Position numbers and translations under genes: made by a program | Notes under the pieces: model-generated | What the model was told of the DNA's origin: nothing | The model's database searches: none | Seen by the model: only the letters and a program-made list of their open reading frames with translations | Assembly: GCF_027912515.1 (NCBI RefSeq) | Contig: NZ_CP115464.1 | Coordinates: 744,001-808,000, forward strand | Direction of reading: 5' to 3' | DNA length: 64,000 nucleotides | DNA from: Brevundimonas sp. NIBR10 | GTDB taxonomy: Bacteria > Pseudomonadota > Alphaproteobacteria > Caulobacterales > Caulobacteraceae | In this document: positions 35,640 to 44,686 of the stretch, piece after piece | Numbering within the stretch: position 1 is the first letter of the stretch | How the letters are laid out: each line of letters opens with the position of its first letter

Positions 35640-37736
35640 ATGTCTATCCGCTTCACCCTTTCCCGGACCGCACCGTCCTTGCTGCTTCTGGGCGCCGCCA
35701 CGGCCGTCCTGTCCGCCGCCTCCACGCCCGCGAAGGCGGATGAGGGCATGTGGACGTTTGACAATTTCCCCATCCAGACGGTGAACGACAAATACGGCAC
35801 CCACATCGATCAGGCCTGGCTGGACCACGTCCGCAACTCGGCGGTCCGCATCAACGGCTGCTCGGCCTCGCTGGTCTCGGGCGAGGGCCTGATCCTGACC
35901 AACTGGCACTGCGTCGTCGGCTGCGCCCAGGAGCTGTCCTCGGCCGAGCATGACTACGTCAAGAACGGTTTCCTGACCGCGACCCGTGAGGAAGAGAAGG
36001 AATGCCCCGGCGAGACCGCCGAGATCCTGACCGACATCATCGACGTCACCGACCGGGTGCTGGGCGCCGGCCAGGGCCTGGAGGGCGCGGCCTTCGTCCA
36101 GGCGCGCGGCGCCGAGACGACGAAGATCGAGGACGAGAACTGCACCGACAAGGAAACCCAGACCTGCCAGGTCATCAGCTTCTACCGCGGCGGTCGCTAC
36201 GCCCTGTACAAGTTCCGCAAGTACGAGGACGTCCGCCTGGTCTTCGCGCCGGAAAACCAGGCTGCCTTCTTCGGTGGGGATCCCGACAACTTCAACTTCC
36301 CGCGCTACGCCCTGGATAGCGGCTTCCTTCGCATCTATGAGGACGGCAAGCCGGTCTCGACCCCGACCCACCTGACCTGGAACCCGAATCCGCCCAAGGA
36401 AGGCGAGGTCACCTTCGTCGCCGGCAACCCGGGCTCGACCTCGCGTCTGCTGACCATGTCGCAACTCGAACGTCTGCGCGATCAGGTGAACCCGATCACC
36501 CTGATCCAGGCCTCGGAACTGCGCGGCCGTCTGCAGGAATATGCGACCACCTCGGAAGAGGCCAAGCGGGTTGTGTTCGATCCCCTGTTCGGTCTGGAGA
36601 ACAGCTTCAAGGTCTATTACGGCCAGGAAGGCGCCCTGACCGACCCGGCCTTCATGGGCAAGAAGCGTGAGGAAGAGGCCGAGCTGCGCGCCCGCGTCGC
36701 CGCCGATCCCGCCATCGCCGCCCGCATCGGCGACCCGTGGGGCGATCTGGAGAAGGTCCAGGCCTCGGCCCGCGACCTCTACCTGCCCTACCGCCAGCTG
36801 GAAGCTTCGGCTGGCGGCGGCTCGGCCCTGTACGGCTATGCCAAGGCCATCGTCCGCGCCTCGAAGGAGCGCGCCAAGCCGATGGCCGAGCGCCGCGCCG
36901 GCTATACCGACGCCGCCCTGGCCCAGACCGCCCGTCGCCTGGCCGAAGTCACCCCGATCGATCAGGGGCTGGAAGAAATCTACCTGACCCACTGGATGCT
37001 GAAGACGCGGGAGTACCTGACCGTCGACAACGCCGAGGTGAAGGCCCTGCTCGGCAAGGACGCTCCGGCCGACATCGCCGACCGTCTGGTCACGGGCACG
37101 AAGCTGGGCGACCCGGCCGTGCGCGCGCAACTGTTCGCCATGACGCCGGAGCAACTGGCCGCTTCGGGCGACCCGCTGATCGCCTTCGTTTTGGCCAATG
37201 ACAACGCGGCCCAGGCCGTGCGCGCCCAGTGGGACTCGGCCGTCAACGGCCCGACCGCCAAGGCCGGCGAGAAGATCGCCCAGGCCCGGTTCGCGGTCTA
37301 CGGCACCAACCTCTATCCGGACGCGACCTTCAGCCTGCGTCTGTCCTACGGCGCCGTCGCCGGCTGGACCTATCGCGGCGTGACCGTTCCGCCCTTCACC
37401 TATATGGGCGGCCTCTATGAGCGGGCCACGGGCGCCGAGCCGTTCAACGCGGCCCAGGCCTTCCTCGACAACGAGTCGAAGGTGAACAAGGACACCGTCT
37501 ACGACTTCGTCTCGACCAACGACATCATCGGCGGCAACTCGGGCTCGCCCGTGATCAACGCCAAGGGTGAAGTCATCGGCGCGGCCTTCGACGGCAACAT
37601 CCACTCGCTGGGCGGTTCGTTCGGTTACGACGGCACGCTGAACCGGACGGTGACGGTCTCGACCGCCGCCATCACCGAGGCCCTGCGCAACATCTACCAC
37701 CAGCCCCGTCTGCTCGCGGAACTGGGAGTTCGCTGA
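35640..37736 (+). CDS. S46 family dipeptidyl-peptidase, DPP7-like
   Basis: A 698-residue secreted dipeptidyl-peptidase; ATG 35640 gives a signal peptide ending near AKA-DE. The chymotrypsin-like fold shows catalytic His90 (ILTNWHCVVG) and Ser634 (IIGGNSGSPV). Eighteen residues after the Ser is Gly652 (AFDGN), which in this family marks DPP7 specificity for aliphatic or aromatic P1 residues; DPP11 enzymes carry Arg there. The enzyme removes dipeptides from peptide N-termini and needs no metal. Confidence 0.92.
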   Translation: MSIRFTLSRTAPSLLLLGAATAVLSAASTPAKADEGMWTFDNFPIQTVNDKYGTHIDQAWLDHVRNSAVRINGCSASLVSGEGLILTNWHCVVGCAQELSSAEHDYVKNGFLTATREEEKECPGETAEILTDIIDVTDRVLGAGQGLEGAAFVQARGAETTKIEDENCTDKETQTCQVISFYRGGRYALYKFRKYEDVRLVFAPENQAAFFGGDPDNFNFPRYALDSGFLRIYEDGKPVSTPTHLTWNPNPPKEGEVTFVAGNPGSTSRLLTMSQLERLRDQVNPITLIQASELRGRLQEYATTSEEAKRVVFDPLFGLENSFKVYYGQEGALTDPAFMGKKREEEAELRARVAADPAIAARIGDPWGDLEKVQASARDLYLPYRQLEASAGGGSALYGYAKAIVRASKERAKPMAERRAGYTDAALAQTARRLAEVTPIDQGLEEIYLTHWMLKTREYLTVDNAEVKALLGKDAPADIADRLVTGTKLGDPAVRAQLFAMTPEQLAASGDPLIAFVLANDNAAQAVRAQWDSAVNGPTAKAGEKIAQARFAVYGTNLYPDATFSLRLSYGAVAGWTYRGVTVPPFTYMGGLYERATGAEPFNAAQAFLDNESKVNKDTVYDFVSTNDIIGGNSGSPVINAKGEVIGAAFDGNIHSLGGSFGYDGTLNRTVTVSTAAITEALRNIYHQPRLLAELGVR

Positions 37737-37810
37737 CGATCAGCCGTCACCTTCTCTCCTTGCCGGAGACGGTGGCGCGCCTCTGGCGACCGGACCGGGG
37801 CGTGACCGGA

Positions 37811-37829
37811 CCCTGCGGCTGTCGCAGGG
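37811..37829 (+). terminator. Short hairpin terminator candidate after S46 gene
   Basis: CCCTGCG and CGCAGGG form a perfect 7-bp stem with a 5-base loop, followed by GTTTGAAAAT. It lies 74 bp after the S46 stop codon. Confidence 0.45.
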
Positions 37830-38046
37830 GTTTGAAAATCCCACGTCTGTCCGCTGTCGTCGCCAACGGTCCGGTCGGGATCAGGACGCCCCGGATGTCT
37901 CCAGGCCGCTGTTGCGCCCCGCAAAGGTTCGGCCCCTCGTCCGAGCCAAGGGGGCGGTCAGGGCGAAGTGCGCCCGGCCTGGTTTGAAAGGTTGTCTGCG
38001 CTCGCAGTCAAAACGCACGAAATGTCGCACCGGCCTTGACCGTTAC

Positions 38047-38059
38047 GATATAATATAAC
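38047..38059. promoter_or_regulatory. Candidate Zur box of the receptor-CobN-like operon
   Basis: GATATAATATAAC matches 11 of 12 positions of GTTATA-N-TATAAC in a strongly AT-rich island. It ends 33 bp before the ATG at 38093 and abuts another ATG at 38060, which I consider less likely to be the start. Confidence 0.75.
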
Positions 38060-38092
38060 ATGAACCCGGCTCTTCCCCGGGGGTATGTTTTT

Positions 38093-40048
38093 ATGTCTTT
38101 GTTCCTGCGTTCCGTTTCACGGGCGGCGCTCGCCGTCGCCATCGTCTGTCCCGCCGCCGCAGCTCACGCGTCTGACGAGCCGGTCACCGCCGTGCCGGAT
38201 GTCGTCGTCACGGCCACGGCGACCAAAAGAACCACGGCCGATGCACCTGCGAGCGTGACCGTCGTGGATCGCGACGCCCTGCAGCGTCGGCCCGTGCAGG
38301 ACCTGACCGATGTCCTGCGCGATGTGCCGGGCGTGACGGTCAACGGCGCCGGCCTAACCCGTCGCGGCATTTCCATCCGCGGCATGCCGAGCGAACACAC
38401 GCTGGTCCTGCTCGATGGACGTCGGGTCAATGCGGCCGCCAATGCGATCCAGCACGCGGATTTCGATCTGGGCTGGGTTCCGGCTGAGGCCATCGACCGC
38501 GTCGAGGTTGTGCGCGGCCCGATATCCTCCCTCTACGGATCCGAAGCCCTGGGCGGGGTGGTCAATGTGATCACGCGCAGCGCCACGGATGAATGGCTCG
38601 GCAGCCTGACGGCCATGGGCGGCCTGCGCGAGGACGGCCGCGGAGGCGAGACCTATTCGATCGGCGCCTACGCCGGCGGCCCGCTGCTTCAGGACCGGCT
38701 CGGTCTGAGCCTCTTCGCCGAAAGCAAGGGGCGCGGGAATACGCCCCAGGCCGCCAACGAGCGTCTGTCGGATCTCGAGGATCGCGAGACCCTGACGGGA
38801 TCAGCCACCCTGAGCTGGACCCCTGATGCGGCGCAGCGGATCGACTTCACCGTGCTGGCCGGACACGACGAGCGCTACCGCGACACCGCCACCACCGCCA
38901 CCGTCCCGGTCTATTACCGCTATTCCGACAGCGTGGAACGTCGCCAGTATGCGCTGTCGCATACGGGCGAATGGGGGTGGGGCGAGACCGTGATCCGGGC
39001 CTATCGCTCGAGCCTGGATCGTGAGAACACGGTGACGGCGGGCCAGACGGCCTCGCGTCCGATCGGCATGCAGGACGACATCGTCGATGGCCGGGCCACC
39101 TTCGACCGCCTGGCCGGGCACCGCGTCAGCCTTGGCGGCGAGTGGCGGCGCGAGACGCTGCAGGATCCCGCGGCCTCGACCTCCGGCGACCTCGACGGAC
39201 AACGCTATGCCCTGTTCGCCCAGGACGAGTGGTCGCTGACCTCTACCCTGTCCCTGACAGGGGGCGCGCGGTTCGATCATCATGAAAAATACGGCTGGCA
39301 GACCAGCCCGCGGCTGTACGCCGTCTGGGCCCCTGTCGAAGGATTGACGCTGAAGGCCGGCGGCGGACGCGGGTTCAAGTCGCCCAGCCTCAAGCAGCTG
39401 TCGCCGGAATTCGTCACGGTGGCGGCGGCGGGGCGTTTCACCGTCTACGGCAATCCGGATCTGCGGCCGGAGATCGGGGTCTCCTATGAGGCGTCGGCGG
39501 AATATCGCCATGACGGCTGGATGGGTCGCGTCGGCGTCTTCGACAATGACATCGAGGATCTGATCGAGACCCGCTGCACCCAGTTCTGCGGCGTACGCGG
39601 CCGCGAGGTCCGGCTTTACCAGAACATTTCCCAGGCCCGGATCACAGGACTTGAGGCGGGTGCGGTCGCGCCCTTGCCGGCCGGCTTCATCCTGTCGGCG
39701 GACTACACCTATCTCGACAGCCAGAACCGGGACACCGGCGCGCCCCTCTCGGAGCGGCCCGAGCACAGCGGCCATGCGACCCTGCGTTGGCAGCCCGACG
39801 ACGGCCGCTTCCTCCAGCTGCGCGGCGAATATGTCGGCGAGCAGTTCATGCTGTCGAACTCGATCCAGTACCCGGTCGACGCCTACACCCTGGTCTCCCT
39901 GGAGGGTGGCTATCGCCTCGACCCGAAGCTGTGGGTTCGCGCCGGGGTCCAGAATCTCGGTGACGTTCAGATGGCGGAAGAGTCCGCCTACTTCAGCTTC
40001 GCCGAGCCGGGGCGGTTCTACTATCTGAGCTTCACGGCGAGCTTCTGA
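38093..40048 (+). CDS. TonB-dependent receptor (CirA/BtuB-like)
   Basis: A 651-residue receptor. ATG 38093 follows a GGGGG stretch and gives a standard signal peptide (cleavage near AHA-SD); the ATG at 38060 touches the Zur-like site. It has a TonB box (DVVVTATATKR), a plug with RGISIRGMPSEHTLVLLDGR and VEVVRGPISSLYGSEALGGV, and a barrel ending YYLSFTASF. One barrel loop has a Cys pair (RCTQFCG). It is the first gene of a four-gene operon with CobN-, ExbB- and DUF2149-type proteins. Cargo is probably a zinc complex or metallophore. Confidence 0.92.
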   Translation: MSLFLRSVSRAALAVAIVCPAAAAHASDEPVTAVPDVVVTATATKRTTADAPASVTVVDRDALQRRPVQDLTDVLRDVPGVTVNGAGLTRRGISIRGMPSEHTLVLLDGRRVNAAANAIQHADFDLGWVPAEAIDRVEVVRGPISSLYGSEALGGVVNVITRSATDEWLGSLTAMGGLREDGRGGETYSIGAYAGGPLLQDRLGLSLFAESKGRGNTPQAANERLSDLEDRETLTGSATLSWTPDAAQRIDFTVLAGHDERYRDTATTATVPVYYRYSDSVERRQYALSHTGEWGWGETVIRAYRSSLDRENTVTAGQTASRPIGMQDDIVDGRATFDRLAGHRVSLGGEWRRETLQDPAASTSGDLDGQRYALFAQDEWSLTSTLSLTGGARFDHHEKYGWQTSPRLYAVWAPVEGLTLKAGGGRGFKSPSLKQLSPEFVTVAAAGRFTVYGNPDLRPEIGVSYEASAEYRHDGWMGRVGVFDNDIEDLIETRCTQFCGVRGREVRLYQNISQARITGLEAGAVAPLPAGFILSADYTYLDSQNRDTGAPLSERPEHSGHATLRWQPDDGRFLQLRGEYVGEQFMLSNSIQYPVDAYTLVSLEGGYRLDPKLWVRAGVQNLGDVQMAEESAYFSFAEPGRFYYLSFTASF

Positions 40049-40051
40049 TCC

Positions 40052-43000
40052 ATGCGGCGCCTCGTTTGCCTCATGATGCTCGTTCTGCTGACCGGCCTTT
40101 CGGCCGCCGGCGGCGCGAGCGCCCAGGGCGCAGACCCGGCCCAGGTCGGCGTCAGGGTCCAGGTGATCGCAAGCGACTTCGTTCTGGCGTCCAAATTCCA
40201 CCGGCTGGCCGCCTACGCTACAGGCGAAGGGGTCTCGGTGCGCGGCGCGACCGTGTCGACGCTTGGGACCCAGCCCGACTGGGGCGAGGCGGACCTGATC
40301 CTGCTGGATACGCCGCGTCCGGCCGATGTCGAGGCCGTGCAGGCCCGGATCGGCGACGCTCTGGACCGCTCGGGCCGCCCCTGGGTCAGGATCGGGGGCG
40401 GGCCTCCGGCCTTCGGCGGCCTGCCGCCCGACGTCGCGCGCCGGATCGCGGGCTATTATGCGGCGGGCGGCGAGGCGAACTTCACGGTCCTGTTCCGGTA
40501 TCTGTCACGGTGGAAGGCCGGGACGTCGGTCGAGGGCTTGCCTGCCCCGGCGCCTCTGGGCGAGGTCGGCTACTACAACCCCGCGACCGCGATCCATGGC
40601 GCCGACGGGTTCCGCGCCTGGCTGCAGGGGCGGCCCCTCCGGCCCCGCGTCGCCATCCTGATGTCCGCGTCCAGCGTCGGCGATGACGACACGGCCGTGC
40701 ATGATGCGCTCATCGCCGCCCTCGACGCCAAAGGGATCGACGGCGTGGGGGTCTGGTTCGACCAGAGAAGCCCGCGAGGCCTGATCGACGCGCTGGCGCC
40801 GCTCTCGCCCGATCTGATCGTCAACACCCAGCATATCGTGGCGGGCGGGGCGATGCGCGACCAGCTGGTTGCGCTCGACAGGCCTGTCGTGATGACCTTT
40901 TCGTATCGCGAAGGCGACGCGGCCGCCTGGCGGGCGTCGGCGACGGGTCTGTCCAGCCGATCCGCGGCCGCGCTTCTGGCCCCGCCGGAGACCTGGGGCA
41001 TGAGCGATCCCATGGTGATCTCGGCGGTGGATCACGACGCCCTGGTTCCGATCCCCGAACAGATCGAGGCGGTCGCCGCCCGCGCCGCGCGACTGGTCGC
41101 CCTGCGCCGCACGGCCAATGCCGACAAGCACATCGCCTTGATGTTCTGGAACCACCCGGGCGGGGAGGCCAATATCTCGGCGTCCAATCTGAACGTGCCG
41201 CGCAGCCTCGAGGCCTTGAGCCAGGACCTCAACGCGGCCGGTTACGCCGTCCCGCCCCTGCCCGAGCGACGCTGGATCGAGGCGGGGCAGGGGATGCTGG
41301 GCGTCTTCTACCGTCACGATGAACTGGACGGCCTGATAGGCAAAGGGCTGGCGGTGACCCTGCCGGTCGCGCGCTACCGCGCCTGGTTGAACAGCCTCTC
41401 CGCCGATCGCCGTGAGGCCATTGTCGCGCGCTGGGGCGATCCCGGCCGGCATTGGGCGGTCCGCACCATCGACGGGCAGGCGGTCTTCGTCATTCCCGCC
41501 TTCCACGACGGCGCCCTGACGGTGTTGCCGCAGCCGCCGCGCGCTGCACGGGTCGGCGAAGCCTATCACGACACGGCCGCGGCCCCGGACCATCTCTATC
41601 TGGCCGCCTATCTGTGGGTGCGCGAGACGTCCGGGGCCGACGCCCTGATCCATCTGGGCACCCATGGGACCCAGGAGTTTCTGCCCGGCAAGGACCGCGG
41701 TCCTTCGATCGACGACGACGCCCTGATGGTGCTGGGCGACCTGCCCGTGGTCTATCCCTACATCCAGGACAATGTCGGGGAAGCCACCCAGGCCAAGCGT
41801 CGGGGACGAGCCGTGGTCGTCAGTCACCAGACCCCGCCGTTTTCGCCGGCCGGGCTGAATGACGAACTCAAGGATCTGCACGCCCTCATCCACCAGGAAC
41901 TGCAGCTCGACGACGGGCCGGTGAAGGACCAGGTCCGGAAGCAAATCCTTACGCTGGCCCAGACGCGCGGGATCGACGCCGACATGGGCTGGACTCCGGC
42001 GGCGGCGAACGCCGACTTCCCGACCTTCTCGGCCCGGCTGCATGACTATCTGCACCAGGTCGGCGGGGCGCCGACGCCGATGGGGCTCCATACCTTCGGT
42101 CGTGCGGCCGCGCCGGAGCACCGCCTGACCACCGTGCTGCAGCAACTCGGTCGTCCCTTCTTCGACGCCCTGGGCGCGGACCAGACCGAGACCCTGGCCG
42201 AGGACGAGGCGACCTTGCGATCCAGCCCGGCCTTCCGGCTTCTCCAGCATCATCTTCGCGACGGCGCGCCGCCGGACGAGATCGAGGATCTGGCGCTCCG
42301 GGCCCAGGTCGAGCGCGCCCTGATGCTCGATCGCCGCCTCGCCGAGACCGGCGAGAGCGAGGCGCTCCTCAAGGCCCTTTCCGGCCGGTTTGTTCTGCCC
42401 GGCGAGGGCGGCGACCCGGTGCGCAATCCCGAGGCCGTGGGCGGGCGTAACCTCTACGGGTTTGAGCCGGACAAGGTCCCGGCGCCCGCAGCCTATGAGG
42501 CCGCGGCCGGCGGCCTGGACAGTCTGCGCGACAGCTATGCCGCCGAACACCAGGGTCAGCCCCTGACCAAGATGGCGGTCAGCCTGTGGTCGTCCGAGAC
42601 CATCCGCACCCTGGGCCTGCCGGAGGCCCAGGTGCTGCAGGCCCTGGGCCTGCGTCCCCGCCGGGATGCGGGCGGCCGGGTGACGGCGCTCGACATCATC
42701 CCCGCCCAGGAACTGGGCCGCCCGCGCATCGATGTGGTTGTCCACGCCACCGGCGTCTACCGCGATCAGTTCGACGGCTTCCTGCGGCTTCTTGCCGACG
42801 CGGTCGAGCGCATCGCGGACCTCGATGAGCCGGGCGATCCGGTCGCCGCCAACAGCCACAAGGCGGCCCGACGGCTGATCGCCGAAGGCGTTTCCCCTGA
42901 GGAGGCCGAACGCCTGGGCCGCGCCCGCATCTTCAGCAATGCGCCCGGCGACTACGGCAGCGGACTGCCCGAGGCGGTGCGCGACACCGACGGCTGGGAC

Positions 43001-43930
43001 GACGCCGAGGCCCTGGCCGATCCCTTCCTGGATCGTCTGGGCTATGTCTATGGCGGCGGTAGATGGGGGGACAAACCCACCGGAGGGGCCGGCGTCTTCG
43101 CGGCGCAACTCGCTGACGTTCAGGCTGCGACCCTGGCCCGGTCCTCGAACCTGCACGGCGTTCTCTCGACCGACCACGTCTTTGAATATCTGGGCGGTCT
43201 GTCCCTGGCCATCCGTCGGGCGGGCGGCGAGGCGCCGTCGCTCTACATCACCGACGCCCGGGCGGGGGCGCCCAAGGCCGTCGCGGCGAGGGACTTCCTC
43301 GCCGCCGAAATCCGCAGCCGCTACACCAATCGCGCCTGGATCGAGGCGATGCAGGCCGAGGGCTATGCCGGAACCCTGGCGATCATCGATGTGGCGGACA
43401 ATCTGTTCGGCTGGCAGGCGACGGCGCCCGGCGTGGTGCGCCCCGACCAGTGGCAGGCCCTGCACGACGTCTATGTCCGCGACGAGCGCGGGCTTGGTCT
43501 GCGCCAGTGGTTCCAGACCAACAATCCGACGGCGGAAAGTCAGGTTGTGGAGCGTCTTAAGGATGCGATCCGCAAGGGCTTCTGGTCGCCCGACGCCCGC
43601 ACGCGCCAGGAGCTCGACGACCGACTGACGGACATCGCCAGGGCTGCGAGCGGCGCCGGAACCGGCTTCGGGCGAGCCTCGGTCGCGACGCCGCGCCCGG
43701 GCCGGGCCGCTCAGGCCCCGGCGGCGGCTGAGGCCGCAGAGGCGCCGTCACCGACCCCGAAGCCTGCGGACACCGTTCACGGCCGGGTGCTGGAGAAACT
43801 GTCGCCGCCCGCCCTGCTTCCGGCCGCACCCCCGCCCTGGGGCGGCGGACTTCTGCTTCTCGCCCTTCTCGCCGGCGGCGTTAGCCGCCTGTTCGCCTCC
43901 CGCCGAAAGTTCGCCCATGCCTCCGTTTGA
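40052..43930 (+). CDS. Periplasmic, membrane-anchored CobN-like protein
   Basis: A 1292-residue homologue of the CobN/ChlH large chelatase subunit. Unlike biosynthetic CobN it has an N-terminal signal peptide (LMMLVLLTGLSAAGGASA) and a C-terminal membrane segment (GGGLLLLALLAGGVSRLF) preceded by an Ala/Pro-rich linker, so the body should sit in the periplasm. Core motifs include FWNHPGGEANISASNLNVPR, HLGTHGTQEFLPGKDRG and NLYGFEPDKVPAPAAY. No CobS/CobT or ChlI/ChlD ATPase is nearby. It starts three bases after the receptor stop and overlaps the ExbB-like gene by 14 bases. Role in zinc acquisition is inferred from the operon and Zur-like site. Confidence 0.88.
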   Translation: MRRLVCLMMLVLLTGLSAAGGASAQGADPAQVGVRVQVIASDFVLASKFHRLAAYATGEGVSVRGATVSTLGTQPDWGEADLILLDTPRPADVEAVQARIGDALDRSGRPWVRIGGGPPAFGGLPPDVARRIAGYYAAGGEANFTVLFRYLSRWKAGTSVEGLPAPAPLGEVGYYNPATAIHGADGFRAWLQGRPLRPRVAILMSASSVGDDDTAVHDALIAALDAKGIDGVGVWFDQRSPRGLIDALAPLSPDLIVNTQHIVAGGAMRDQLVALDRPVVMTFSYREGDAAAWRASATGLSSRSAAALLAPPETWGMSDPMVISAVDHDALVPIPEQIEAVAARAARLVALRRTANADKHIALMFWNHPGGEANISASNLNVPRSLEALSQDLNAAGYAVPPLPERRWIEAGQGMLGVFYRHDELDGLIGKGLAVTLPVARYRAWLNSLSADRREAIVARWGDPGRHWAVRTIDGQAVFVIPAFHDGALTVLPQPPRAARVGEAYHDTAAAPDHLYLAAYLWVRETSGADALIHLGTHGTQEFLPGKDRGPSIDDDALMVLGDLPVVYPYIQDNVGEATQAKRRGRAVVVSHQTPPFSPAGLNDELKDLHALIHQELQLDDGPVKDQVRKQILTLAQTRGIDADMGWTPAAANADFPTFSARLHDYLHQVGGAPTPMGLHTFGRAAAPEHRLTTVLQQLGRPFFDALGADQTETLAEDEATLRSSPAFRLLQHHLRDGAPPDEIEDLALRAQVERALMLDRRLAETGESEALLKALSGRFVLPGEGGDPVRNPEAVGGRNLYGFEPDKVPAPAAYEAAAGGLDSLRDSYAAEHQGQPLTKMAVSLWSSETIRTLGLPEAQVLQALGLRPRRDAGGRVTALDIIPAQELGRPRIDVVVHATGVYRDQFDGFLRLLADAVERIADLDEPGDPVAANSHKAARRLIAEGVSPEEAERLGRARIFSNAPGDYGSGLPEAVRDTDGWDDAEALADPFLDRLGYVYGGGRWGDKPTGGAGVFAAQLADVQAATLARSSNLHGVLSTDHVFEYLGGLSLAIRRAGGEAPSLYITDARAGAPKAVAARDFLAAEIRSRYTNRAWIEAMQAEGYAGTLAIIDVADNLFGWQATAPGVVRPDQWQALHDVYVRDERGLGLRQWFQTNNPTAESQVVERLKDAIRKGFWSPDARTRQELDDRLTDIARAASGAGTGFGRASVATPRPGRAAQAPAAAEAAEAPSPTPKPADTVHGRVLEKLSPPALLPAAPPPWGGGLLLLALLAGGVSRLFASRRKFAHASV

Positions 43931-44384
43931 AGTCGGCCTGTATCAGGTCGCCAGCCTGTTCCTGATTCCGGCCCTGATCCTGATCGTCGCCGCCCTGGCG
44001 TTTTCCCTCTTCGCCCTCGGCGCCTTTGCGGTGGAGGCGATGCAGCGGCGGCGGCCGGACTGGCGTGCGCCGCTGTCGCGGCGCCCCGAGACCGCCAGCG
44101 ATGACCTCGAACTGGTGATCATGAAGGATCTGGAAGGCCTGCGGATCGTCTCGCGCAGCGCGCCGATGCTGGGGCTGGTCGCCACCATGATCCCGATGGG
44201 GCCGGCGCTGCTCGCCCTGGGCCGGGGCGACGCCTCCGGCGTGGGTCAGAATATGGTGGTCGCCTTCTCGGGCGTGACGCTGGCCCTGATCGCCGCCAGC
44301 ATCGCCCACTATGTGCTCACCGTTCGCCGTCGCTGGCTGCTGGGCGACCTCCGGGCGATCGAACGCACCCGGGAGGCCGGCTGA
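43917..44384 (+). CDS. MotA/TolQ/ExbB-like proton channel subunit
   Basis: A 155-residue inner-membrane protein with three spans: LFLIPALILIVAALAFSLFAL, then SAPMLGLVATMIPMGPALLA, and VVAFSGVTLALIAASIAHYV. The second and third match the pore-lining helices of the TolQ/ExbB family, but the protein is shorter than ExbB and lacks much of the cytoplasmic domain. The start overlaps the CobN-like gene by 14 bases, and the stop overlaps the next start (TGATG). It should form a proton channel with the DUF2149 protein. Confidence 0.88.
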   Translation: MPPFEVGLYQVASLFLIPALILIVAALAFSLFALGAFAVEAMQRRRPDWRAPLSRRPETASDDLELVIMKDLEGLRIVSRSAPMLGLVATMIPMGPALLALGRGDASGVGQNMVVAFSGVTLALIAASIAHYVLTVRRRWLLGDLRAIERTREAG

Positions 44385-44686
44385 TGCGCTTTCTGGAAGA
44401 GGATGACGATGATCCCATCGCGGCCGTCGTCAATCTGATCGACGTATTCGTGGTCATCATCGCGGTCCTTTTGGTCGTGCTGGTTCAGAACCCGCTCAGT
44501 CCGTTCAACGCCCGCGATCTGGTGGTGGTCGAAAATCCCGGCAAGGCCGACATGCGCATCACCGTCAAGGAAGGCGACGAACTGACCCGTTACGAATCGC
44601 GTGGCCAGATCGGGGAAGGCCAGGGGGTCAAGGCCGGTTCGGCCTACCGCTTGCCGGACGGCAAGATGATCTATGTGCCCGAGTAG
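44384..44686 (+). CDS. DUF2149 protein, ExbD-like topology
   Basis: A 100-residue protein with an acidic N-terminus (RFLEEDDDDPIAAVVNLIDV), one membrane span (VFVVIIAVLLVVLVQ) and a small periplasmic domain ending LPDGKMIYVPE. An Asp sits at the start of the span (NLIDVFVVII), like the essential Asp in ExbD and TolR. DUF2149 genes often accompany ExbB-like and CobN-like genes. I infer an ExbD-equivalent stator subunit; the family is otherwise uncharacterised. Confidence 0.88.
   Translation: MRFLEEDDDDPIAAVVNLIDVFVVIIAVLLVVLVQNPLSPFNARDLVVVENPGKADMRITVKEGDELTRYESRGQIGEGQGVKAGSAYRLPDGKMIYVPE

Larger units (their letters stand above)
37737..38092 (+). other. Intergenic region with terminator hairpin and Zur-like site
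   Basis: About 350 bp without a supported gene. It holds a short hairpin near the S46 gene end and the AT-rich Zur-like promoter of the downstream receptor. Short ORFs here (for example 37760-37987) have Arg/Gly-rich, chance-like products. Confidence 0.45.

Noticed and set aside
35556..37700. 714-residue minus-strand frame antisense to the S46 gene
   Set aside because: Composition is Gly/Val/Arg/Gln-rich with no recognised domain; the S46 frame has catalytic motifs and a signal peptide.
37760..38040. Possible tRNA or small RNA in the gap after the S46 gene
   Set aside because: Only a short terminator-like hairpin was found; no cloverleaf arms or T-loop motif could be assembled.
40505..43465. 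986-residue open frame antisense to the CobN-like gene
   Set aside because: High GC leaves long stop-free antisense frames; the product is Arg/Gly/His-rich without domains, while the plus frame has clear CobN motifs, a signal peptide and operon spacing.
40052..43930. CobN-like gene as part of cobalamin biosynthesis
   Set aside because: No other cob genes, no CobS/CobT, and the protein is exported; neighbours are a receptor and ExbB/DUF2149 proteins under a Zur-like site.
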